The notes under the pieces were generated by a model that searched no databases, had not been told where the DNA came from, and was given only the letters and a program-made list of their open reading frames with translations. Shown one piece after another: positions 1 to 5,735 of a DNA stretch of 5,735 nt (position 1 is the stretch's first letter; each line of letters opens with the position of its first letter). This stretch comes from Kiritimatiellia bacterium (GTDB lineage Bacteria > Verrucomicrobiota > Kiritimatiellia > SLAD01), in contig SLCI01000188.1 in NCBI GenBank assembly GCA_007125875.1, positions 1 through 5,735 of the forward strand, given 5' to 3'. The translations under genes and the position numbers were made by a program.

Positions 1-421
1 CGCCGACGGTGCCGAGTTGATCGTGTGCGAGCTTCTTGAGTGGCGCGAGTACGGGAAGTTGCCACGTCGGATCATCGAAAAGCGGATGCTCAATTGGCGT
101 GGTGTTCTTTCGTCCGATCCCGAATGAAATCAGGCGCACGACATCGTCCATGATGCGGTCGATGCGGCCGCGCACATCGGCTAACCGCGCATCTGTGCGA
201 CAGGCCATATTGCCGCAGGCAATATCGAAACCGACGCCGGATACGGAGATGGCATCGCGATACGCGATCACGCCGCCTATCGGGTGCGCGTATCCCTTGT
301 GACTATCGGCGCACAACACACCGCGCACACCGCGATCCGCTAAGCAGCGATGCATCTGCCTCAACGTGTCCGAGTCCGGCTCACCGAAAACCTTCAAGCG
401 ATCATGATCTTTCGCCTTCAT
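1..421 (-). CDS. rtcB: RtcB-family RNA ligase, N-terminal part (runs off the left edge)
   Basis: RtcB joins RNA 2',3'-cyclic phosphate or 3'-phosphate ends to 5'-OH ends in the cytoplasm, using GTP and Mn2+, in RNA repair or tRNA splicing. I translated the reverse strand from ATG at 421 and found 140 codons open to base 1. Visible family signatures are CADSHKGYAHPIGGV (residues 37-51), like the DGHQGY-PIGGV block of archaeal RtcB, and SGVGFDIACGN (61-71), whose D66 and C69 match the conserved Asp and Cys metal ligands. The fragment ends at LGTVG (136-140), just before the expected GNH metal-binding motif, so later metal ligands and the guanylylated His are outside the window. The opening KVFGEPD and the spacing to D66 suggest a subgroup distinct from E. 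coli RtcB. ATG 421 is preferred; GTG 424 is the only other in-frame start before the upstream gene's stop. No clear ribosome binding site is seen. It follows the barrel gene by 30 bases and is probably co-transcribed. No archease, rtcA or rtcR is visible. Confidence 0.92.
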   Translation of the reverse strand, partial: MKAKDHDRLKVFGEPDSDTLRQMHRCLADRGVRGVLCADSHKGYAHPIGGVIAYRDAISVSGVGFDIACGNMACRTDARLADVRGRIDRIMDDVVRLISFGIGRKNTTPIEHPLFDDPTWQLPVLAPLKKLAHDQLGTVG

Positions 422-451
422 CACATCGACATTGACTCTATTCTCATAACG

Positions 452-1189
452 TCACCAAGCTGCCCGCACGTACACGGCGGCATGGTGAAATAACGCGAAG
501 GTATACACATCATCGTTATCTGCCCCACCCTCCAGGATTCGATAGCCCAGCCCGGTGCGCCATTGGTCTGACCATGCGTATTCCGCAGAAACCCGTGCAT
601 CAAGGGCCCGCCCTTGCGGTGCGGCGAGGGCGTCGCCATCGGCCACGAACGCCCAGCGCGCCAACGGCCGCCATGTAGCGCCGAAACTCACCAGTGGCAC
701 CACCCCCAGATCATCATCTGAATCCCGCAACTCGCCGGAATCCAGCGTGATCTTGGCGTCCCGCACGAAAAGTGTGCCGCCCAAGTCGACGGTCAGACAC
801 TCCGCGTCATAGAGTCGATAGCGATAGGTCAGACGGTAATTATTGAAGCGATACGTTGCATCGACCGTGCTGGCGGCGGGAAAAGTGGTGTCGGCAAAGC
901 GCGTCTCCTCCGCGAGGGTGCCGCTAGCGGTCGCCTCCAACGGCGCAAGGGTCACAATTATTCCATGACGCGGGACCGGACGCCACTCGAAGCGGCCCCG
1001 CATATAGGCTGTGCTGTCGGCATCGAGGTCATTCTTAAAAGAAAAACGTGTGCCCTCGTCGCCCGGAATAAGCACATCCGCACGCCCAACCCAGAGCCAG
1101 CCGGACTCGATCTCGACAGAGTAAGTCTGGGCGACAGCAGATGAGGCCAACGAGATCAGCAACGCCGCTATCAGTATGCTCTTATTCAT
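452..1189 (-). CDS. Outer-membrane beta-barrel protein, unnamed family
   Basis: This is a 245-residue protein of unknown function. Residues 1-20 form a classical Sec signal peptide: a short basic start (K3), a hydrophobic core (I5-A15) and an AVA site at 18-20, predicting cleavage before Q21. The mature chain of about 225 residues is rich in alternating hydrophobic and polar stretches with many Tyr, Arg and Trp (for example 111-128 and 198-217). It has no long hydrophobic helix and ends in Trp245, as expected of a barrel inserted by the BAM machinery. Two blocks look conserved: DGDALAAPQGRALD (184-197) and YRILEGGADNDDVY (216-229). From memory these resemble unnamed barrel proteins of Gram-negative bacteria, but I could not search. 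The single Cys (131) rules out an internal disulfide. No lipobox or enzymatic motif is seen. The ATG lies 8 bases from a good -10 hexamer and has no Shine-Dalgarno sequence. It is the first gene of the leftward unit, with rtcB 30 bases downstream. Confidence 0.85.
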   Translation of the reverse strand: MNKSILIAALLISLASSAVAQTYSVEIESGWLWVGRADVLIPGDEGTRFSFKNDLDADSTAYMRGRFEWRPVPRHGIIVTLAPLEATASGTLAEETRFADTTFPAASTVDATYRFNNYRLTYRYRLYDAECLTVDLGGTLFVRDAKITLDSGELRDSDDDLGVVPLVSFGATWRPLARWAFVADGDALAAPQGRALDARVSAEYAWSDQWRTGLGYRILEGGADNDDVYTFALFHHAAVYVRAAW

Positions 1190-1197
1190 AGATTAGA

Positions 1198-1226
1198 TAT
1201 ATACCGCTCAGATCATCGGGGCACAA
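1198..1226 (-). promoter_or_regulatory. Predicted sigma-70 promoter of the leftward unit
   Basis: On the minus strand, TTGTGC (1226-1221) and TATATA (1203-1198) are separated by exactly 17 bases, close to the sigma-70 consensus. Only 8 bases (1197-1190) separate the -10 hexamer from the ATG at 1189 of the barrel gene. Transcription starting 5-9 bases after the -10 would give a leader of 0-4 bases. No purine-rich ribosome binding site precedes the ATG, which agrees with a leaderless message. This is prediction from the sequence alone. Confidence 0.6.
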
Positions 1227-1249
1227 GCGCGCGTGGGCAGGGCGTCCGC

Positions 1250-1265
1250 TTCCGGAGCGCCGGAA
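1250..1265. promoter_or_regulatory. Perfect 16-bp dyad between divergent promoters, possible operator
   Basis: TTCCGG-AGCG-CCGGAA is a perfect inverted repeat with 6-bp arms and a 4-base centre. It lies between the two -35 elements, 7 bases upstream of the rightward -35. If both genes start transcription at their ATG, the dyad centre is near -50 for the rightward unit and near -68 for the leftward one. A dimeric regulator could bind there, but no regulator is encoded in the window. A dyad this short can arise by chance in GC-rich DNA, so the functional call is weak. Confidence 0.3.
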
Positions 1266-1294
1266 CTTCGTGTTGACGAAGGTTGTCGGAGCGC
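1253..1294. repeat. Direct repeat CGGAGCGC, two copies
   Basis: The octamer CGGAGCGC occurs at 1253-1260, overlapping the dyad, and again at 1287-1294, filling part of the -35/-10 spacer of the rightward promoter. The copies are 34 bases apart start to start, roughly three helical turns. The placement would suit a regulator contacting both copies, but a repeated 8-mer in a region this size is only mildly unexpected. Confidence 0.25.
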
Positions 1295-1300
1295 TACACT
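1273..1300 (+). promoter_or_regulatory. Predicted sigma-70 promoter of the glycosyltransferase unit
   Basis: TTGACG (1273-1278) and TACACT (1295-1300) are separated by 16 bases, a strong sigma-70 pattern. The ATG of the large glycosyltransferase begins at 1308, after only seven pyrimidines (TTCCCCC). The first purine after the -10 is therefore the A of the ATG, so transcription probably begins at the start codon and the mRNA is leaderless. The same placement shows that the in-frame GTG at 1233, which lies upstream of the promoter, is not the start used from it. Confidence 0.65.
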
Positions 1301-1307
1301 TTCCCCC

Positions 1308-4300
1308 ATGCTAAACAAGTCGCTAGGGGGGTGCGGCCGCACGCGTGTGCTGGCAGGGACAGTGCTGTTCCTGCTGGCATTGTATTTACGTACGGCAGGT
1401 CTCTCTCATGATCTACATGAAGGCTGGGTTTATCATCCGGACACCCCGAAACAAATCCGGGCCACAGAACGATTTCTGGATGGCGAGTACTATGTGATCA
1501 TCGGTGGCCGAGATTATGAGGGCTATCCCTACTTCAACAGTCATGTTGCAGAGTATGTCGTGCGTATCTATGAAGGCGTTCGGCATCAGGTGCGCGCGCA
1601 CTTGGGGTTGCCCCATAGCGACGGACGTCCCGACACGATCGCCTTGTTCTGGCTTATACGCGGCCAAAATGCCGTCATGTCGTCACTCGCGGTCCTGCTG
1701 GTCTATATCATCGGCCTACGTTTGTGGTCGCTACGCGCCGGTACAGTGGCCGGCCTTTTGCTGGCGCTTTCGCCGGCGGACGTGACCGCCGCCCACTTCG
1801 CCGCTGGCGACACAGCGGCAGCCTTCTTTGCGCTCTGTGCTGTTTTCTGCGCGTTGTCCTTGTCGCGGTCGCCTCGATTCTGGCTGTATGCCTTGGGCGG
1901 CGTATTTACCGCGGCTGCTTTTTCCAGCAAATACCATGGCGGTATCGCCCTCTTGGCACTCGGCATCGCACATCTCTCGCTGTATCGCCCCTTTGCACCG
2001 CTCCTCACCAAAGCCTCTATTTCGCGTAGCATCACCTTGGGCGTGAGCTTTTTGATCGGGCTGTTTCTGACCTCGCCGGCGCTGCTGGTCTATCCTGAAT
2101 CAGCGTTCAAGGACATTCTCGCCTTTATTGAATACACCTCGACGTTCGGCATGACGCCGGAAATGGTGGCCATGTCCTGGCCTGAGCGCTTTATAATGGG
2201 CATGTCGATCAATATGCCCGTGCTATGGGATGTGCTGGGTCCCGTCGTGTCGATCGCCGGCGTAGTCGCGCTGTTCCTTTTAGCCAAACACTGGAGCACT
2301 TGGATCATTGCGATCGTGCCTATCGCCTATATTCTAGCCGGACTAGCCACCAAGCCTCTCACACATCCGGTTTACCACACGATGGCCACGCCGTATGTGA
2401 TGCTTTTGGCTGCGGGGACACTGGAGCGGCTGCTGGTGTTGACGGCCCGCTCCGCCATAAAGTTCGCTTGGTTGCCAAAGGCGGCACTCGCCGCAGCGCT
2501 GATCGTGAATGTGGCTTATCTCGCGGCGTATACACAACGTGAACTGTTCTTCTTCCGTCACAATGACACGCGTTTCTTGGCGCAGAACTGGCTCGATGAT
2601 CATCATGTACCGCAGCTGAATGTTCAGGTCGCGCCCTACACGGTGCGCGCGGTACCCGAATCGCTCGCAGACGGAGCCTCACTCGGGGACCTTTTCATTT
2701 ATTCTGATCGCGTTCCCATCCGACCGCCCCAATCCGCGTTTCATCTCACAACGCTCGAACTGGAAGGCGACAAGCTCTCGGTCTTCCGCAACTGGAATCA
2801 GTATTTGTTTATCGATGCGCCCGACCTCTGGCGAAAGGACTTTGTGCGACCGGGTTTTCAGCCGCTGTCCGCGGGGCGCGATGTTAGCATGTTGATCGCT
2901 GATGCGCCTTGGTTGGCCCGGCATCCTGGTAGCTGGAATGTACGCGCGCCGATGAGCCATCGTGGTAGTTTGCAGAGTCGCGAAGCACTTGGTTCAGCCG
3001 TTTGGCTAGTACGCACGGAACAAGAAGCCGCGACACTGGACCTTCGCCTTGGCCGCGATCAACAACGAATCACCTTACCTCCCTACTCGGCTCAATTGAT
3101 TGAGGTAAAAAAGCCGCGCACTCGACGCATAGCACGGGCGGAGCACACTTTTTACGCCTGGAGCATTCAGGCACGCCGAGGCACGGCGACCATGCACCTA
3201 TTGACCGACCCGCGCGACATCGCGTGGGCCTATTTCAACACGGGGTATTATAATGAGGCGGCGCATCGCTTGACCGCCATCGGAGCGGATGAGCCCGAGC
3301 ACGTCGATCATCACGTATGGCAACTCAGCCGGTGGATGAGTGAAGGGGGCGATAAAACGTGGTCACATGAAGCCGACGAGTTGCTGCGTGGCGTCGCTCC
3401 ACTTGAGATGTTTGGACTCGCCGAGCCATTACTGGATGGCTTGCCCGGTGCTTTGATCGACCAACGGGTGGTACGTAGTGCCATCCATCACCCAGCTGAC
3501 GCATCGCATCAGCGGACATTCTCATTCGGGGCACTGGAACCGGGTCACTACCGTGTGCGGATCGAGAGACAGGTCACTGCATTTCGTGACGACGGCAAGG
3601 ACCCGATTATCCGAATCGCGCTTCCGAGACAGGCACTAGTCTCGAAACGCTTTGCTCCGGACCAAACAACGATAACGCTGCCCTTTGTTAAAGGGGGCAC
3701 CGACAACGCCCTACTGCTGCAAGTGTTGGGCGACATGCAAGACATTGAAGCGATTCAGACGATTGAAATTGTGCCGGACGTGCTGGCCACGCAAGGTGAA
3801 TATCGGGCGCTCAGCGAAGCACTGGCGACCGGCCAATTTGAACGCCTTGAGGCTTCCGTACTCAGCTATCCCTTTTTGATCGAAGCCGGCGAGCGCTTGG
3901 CCACTCGTGAAAAATGGGAAGGCGCACTCGCAGCCTATCCCGTTGCGATTGAGGCGGCTCCTTGGCGCACGGAGGCGTACACTTCATTGGAGCGTGTCCG
4001 CGATCAGGCGACTGAGCTGCCCCCCGCAATCGCTGATCAAATATCACAACTCCTCGCTCCCTATCGCGACACCGCTCAGCAGCGAACCCTGATCCCTGTG
4101 GATGTCACCTTCCGAAACGGCGCGCGATTGACGGGCTATCAACTAAAGCAAGAACGCCTTCACCCGGGTGATCATTTTGGCCTGCACCTGCATTGGGCCG
4201 ATTTCGCAATGAGCCGCAATCATCATCGTGAACATGGCTGGATTCATTTGGTGCCAGTCAACCATGAAGGCGAAACGCTGCATGGCGGTGAGTCGATGCA

Positions 4301-4514
4301 AAGCTGGCATATGCGCAACCAACTTCCCAACCAGCTCATTCCACCCTTTTCCACCATTGAGCTTCCGGACAACATGGCACCGGGACGCTACGACGTTAAA
4401 GTGGGCATCTGGATTCCGGCCCAGCGCCGCCCGATCCGAATCCGCGCAGCGGAAGCGTTGCCTTATGATCGACGTGGCGTGTTTCTAACCACCATCGATG
4501 TCACTGCGCCATGA
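1308..4514 (+). CDS. GT-C-fold membrane glycosyltransferase (GT39-like) with long periplasmic tail
   Basis: This 1068-residue protein probably moves a sugar from a polyprenyl-phosphate donor to a glycan, lipid or protein on the outer face of the inner membrane. About 11 hydrophobic segments lie between residues 14 and 409. The first large loop carries YHPDTP (42-47), where D45 is the likely GT-C catalytic or metal Asp. A second typical site is HFAAGD (163-168), followed by SSKYHGG (206-212). After the last membrane segment comes DTRFLAQNWLDDH (420-432), usual in this family, and then about 640 soluble residues. These include mixed beta regions (430-600), a short TPR-like helical stretch (641-660), a probable beta-sandwich (725-823), another TPR-like stretch (830-900) and a C-terminal beta domain (930-1066) with GYQL and LPDNMAPGRYDVKVGIW. 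The frame is open back to GTG 1233, but those 25 residues look non-coding and precede the promoter, so ATG 1308 is chosen. GTG 1347 is a weaker alternative. The stop overlaps the next gene's start. The sugar and acceptor cannot be told. Confidence 0.85.
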   Translation: MLNKSLGGCGRTRVLAGTVLFLLALYLRTAGLSHDLHEGWVYHPDTPKQIRATERFLDGEYYVIIGGRDYEGYPYFNSHVAEYVVRIYEGVRHQVRAHLGLPHSDGRPDTIALFWLIRGQNAVMSSLAVLLVYIIGLRLWSLRAGTVAGLLLALSPADVTAAHFAAGDTAAAFFALCAVFCALSLSRSPRFWLYALGGVFTAAAFSSKYHGGIALLALGIAHLSLYRPFAPLLTKASISRSITLGVSFLIGLFLTSPALLVYPESAFKDILAFIEYTSTFGMTPEMVAMSWPERFIMGMSINMPVLWDVLGPVVSIAGVVALFLLAKHWSTWIIAIVPIAYILAGLATKPLTHPVYHTMATPYVMLLAAGTLERLLVLTARSAIKFAWLPKAALAAALIVNVAYLAAYTQRELFFFRHNDTRFLAQNWLDDHHVPQLNVQVAPYTVRAVPESLADGASLGDLFIYSDRVPIRPPQSAFHLTTLELEGDKLSVFRNWNQYLFIDAPDLWRKDFVRPGFQPLSAGRDVSMLIADAPWLARHPGSWNVRAPMSHRGSLQSREALGSAVWLVRTEQEAATLDLRLGRDQQRITLPPYSAQLIEVKKPRTRRIARAEHTFYAWSIQARRGTATMHLLTDPRDIAWAYFNTGYYNEAAHRLTAIGADEPEHVDHHVWQLSRWMSEGGDKTWSHEADELLRGVAPLEMFGLAEPLLDGLPGALIDQRVVRSAIHHPADASHQRTFSFGALEPGHYRVRIERQVTAFRDDGKDPIIRIALPRQALVSKRFAPDQTTITLPFVKGGTDNALLLQVLGDMQDIEAIQTIEIVPDVLATQGEYRALSEALATGQFERLEASVLSYPFLIEAGERLATREKWEGALAAYPVAIEAAPWRTEAYTSLERVRDQATELPPAIADQISQLLAPYRDTAQQRTLIPVDVTFRNGARLTGYQLKQERLHPGDHFGLHLHWADFAMSRNHHREHGWIHLVPVNHEGETLHGGESMQSWHMRNQLPNQLIPPFSTIELPDNMAPGRYDVKVGIWIPAQRRPIRIRAAEALPYDRRGVFLTTIDVTAP

Positions 4515-5735
4515 AGCGTATCACTCAGCCGTTCCACCTACTCATTGGCGCACTGTTTCTTGCTGGTTTGGCGGCCCGGCTTTATGCGGCGTGGTGTGTC
4601 CGGCACAACCTCAATCTCGATGCCGGCGTCGTAGCCTTGATGGCCAAACACATCGCTGAAGGCCGCGCGCTGCCCACCTTCTTCTATGGACAAGCCCATA
4701 TGGGCAGCCTGGAAGCCTTGTTCAGTGGCTTCTTTTGTTGGGTGTTCGGCGTCTCCGGCTTTGCGGTGTGTTTAGGGACCGTATTCGTTTCCATCTGGCT
4801 GCTTCCGATTGTCTATCTTTGGGCTAAAGGGGCTGCTGGTCGCCTGGCCGGCGCGGTTGCGCTGGCCTTCATCGTCGTCGGTCCAAGCGGCTTTTTCCAT
4901 TATAACGCCTCTCCGCGCGGAGCGTACGCGGCGGCAATAACCTTGGGCGCATTCCTGCTTTGGTATGCCACCCGCATGTGCATTCGATTCTCGCAAGCTG
5001 GCGAACAACGTGGCCGCGACTTTTTGATCTTGGGTATTGCCGCCGGCCTGGCTTGGTGGTCGAGTCAGCTCACCACTGCCGCGATCGTGAGTGCAGCGCT
5101 CCTGCTGTTAATCATGCTGAAAGGGGCCGTTTTCACGTGGCGTATTGCGCCGGGGCTGCTCGGTTTCTTCATCGGAAGCGCGCCCTTTTGGCGATACAAC
5201 ATCCTGCATGGCTGGCCTTCGTTCGCTTTTGCGGATACGTTCGGCCGCATTGACTTCAGTGAAGCGATGATCTGGTTCTTTACCGATCGTTTTTCGAGTT
5301 TAATGCTGCCCTACACTGAATTGCCGTATCTGCGCGCCGTCACGCTCGTGCTCTACGTGATCTTGCTCATTGCAGGTCTCGCACTGCTGATTCATAGCGG
5401 GATTAAGCCCGCTCAACGGAAAAAGCCGCAAACGATCACGCTCTTGGGGTTACTCATTTTCACACTCATTTTCTCAAGCATTTATGCCACCTCCCACTTT
5501 GCGGCCATTGCCACTCCCCGCTATTTTTTGCCGATGGTCGCGCCGATTGCTGTACTGCTGGGCATAACAACCCAATGGATTGCCCGGATCGGCGTTCCCC
5601 GCTGGCTGGCGCTATTGCCCACCATTGTATTGATTGCGGGTCAGTATCCGGCCTTTGTTTGGGCCAAACAATTTGAGGCGGACTCCGCCCAACGCCAAGT
5701 TAGGCTGGAAGCGTTCGGTGATAATCTGGAGCGCA
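4511..5735 (+). CDS. Second GT-C-type polytopic membrane glycosyltransferase, N-terminal part (runs off the right edge)
   Basis: ATG at 4511 opens a frame with no stop to the window end, giving 408 residues. The start overlaps the upstream stop as ATGA (4511-4514), and no Shine-Dalgarno sequence precedes it, so re-initiation after the upstream gene is likely. Residues 9-28 form the first membrane segment. LDAGVVALMAKHIAEG (36-51) carries D37, placed like the GT-C first-loop Asp, followed by FFYGQAHMGSLEA (57-69). SPRGAY (134-139), GIAAGLAWWSS (175-185), GSAPFWRYNILHGWPSF (222-238) and a later ATPRYFLPM block are typical of GT39-like family proteins. Most of the chain is hydrophobic, with about nine or ten membrane segments. 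The probable role is sugar transfer from a lipid-linked donor outside the inner membrane, with the preceding enzyme in the same pathway. Homologues of this type are mostly uncharacterised, and substrate and acceptor are unknown. Confidence 0.85.
   Translation, partial: MKRITQPFHLLIGALFLAGLAARLYAAWCVRHNLNLDAGVVALMAKHIAEGRALPTFFYGQAHMGSLEALFSGFFCWVFGVSGFAVCLGTVFVSIWLLPIVYLWAKGAAGRLAGAVALAFIVVGPSGFFHYNASPRGAYAAAITLGAFLLWYATRMCIRFSQAGEQRGRDFLILGIAAGLAWWSSQLTTAAIVSAALLLLIMLKGAVFTWRIAPGLLGFFIGSAPFWRYNILHGWPSFAFADTFGRIDFSEAMIWFFTDRFSSLMLPYTELPYLRAVTLVLYVILLIAGLALLIHSGIKPAQRKKPQTITLLGLLIFTLIFSSIYATSHFAAIATPRYFLPMVAPIAVLLGITTQWIARIGVPRWLALLPTIVLIAGQYPAFVWAKQFEADSAQRQVRLEAFGDNLER

Noticed and set aside
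36..302. Plus-strand 88-codon open frame
   Set aside because: It lies antisense to rtcB, whose minus-strand translation shows clear family motifs. The plus-strand product resembles nothing.
422..451. Possible terminator or separate promoter between the barrel gene and rtcB
   Set aside because: The 30-base gap contains no hairpin with a T-run and no -35/-10 pair, so co-transcription is the simpler reading.
421..639. Minus-strand 72-codon open frame ending just before rtcB
   Set aside because: It overlaps the barrel gene in another frame, has no signal or domain, and ends at TGA overlapping the rtcB ATG by chance.
555..812. Plus-strand 85-codon open frame
   Set aside because: It is antisense to the barrel gene, with Arg/Ser/Ala-rich composition typical of a shadow frame in GC-rich DNA.
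1233..1307. N-terminal extension of the large glycosyltransferase from GTG 1233
   Set aside because: The frame is open, but the 25 residues resemble no membrane or signal sequence and precede the well-formed promoter at 1273-1300. The ATG at 1308 fits the promoter.
1703..2035. Open frames of 80-110 codons on both strands inside the glycosyltransferase gene
   Set aside because: They sit within its membrane-segment region, have no recognisable domain, and the enclosing frame has strong family features.
4911..4922. Perfect 12-bp palindrome CTCCGCGCGGAG
   Set aside because: It lies inside the second glycosyltransferase and encodes the family-typical SPRGA residues. It has no T-run or promoter context, so it is best explained as coding sequence.

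Overview
The window comes from a moderately GC-rich, Gram-negative bacterium. The evidence for an outer membrane is a protein with a signal peptide and a beta-barrel-like sequence. The two promoters found look like ordinary sigma-70 types (TTGACG/TACACT and TTGTGC/TATATA), which argues against Bacteroidetes. None of the four start codons has a clear Shine-Dalgarno sequence. A proteobacterium or a member of the PVC group (Verrucomicrobiota-like) would fit, but nothing here settles the phylum.

Layout: two transcription units diverge from a 118-base intergenic region (1190-1307). Leftward lie a complete 245-residue outer-membrane beta-barrel protein (452-1189) and, 30 bases after it, the first 140 codons of an RtcB-family RNA ligase (421 to beyond base 1). 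Rightward lie a 1068-residue GT-C-fold membrane glycosyltransferase with a very long soluble tail (1308-4514) and, overlapping it by four bases (ATGA), the first 408 codons of a second GT-C-type membrane protein (4511 to beyond base 5735). Coding density is very high. There is no gene-free stretch above 120 bases, and I see no RNA gene, mobile element, CRISPR array or convincing terminator.

How the genes work together: the rightward pair most likely builds or modifies a cell-surface or periplasmic glycan. Both proteins resemble polytopic enzymes that take sugars from polyprenyl-phosphate carriers, and the ATGA overlap predicts coupled translation. The leftward pair combines an envelope protein of unknown job with an RNA repair or ligation enzyme. 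They may share a transcript, but no functional link is obvious.

The most notable non-coding signal is in the divergent region. Both promoters place their -10 hexamer only 7-8 bases from the start codon of their gene, so both mRNAs are predicted to be leaderless or nearly so. A 16-bp perfect dyad lies between the two -35 elements and could be an operator. I did not find a clearly new multi-gene system. The strongest leads are the paired leaderless promoters and the unusual tail of the large glycosyltransferase.
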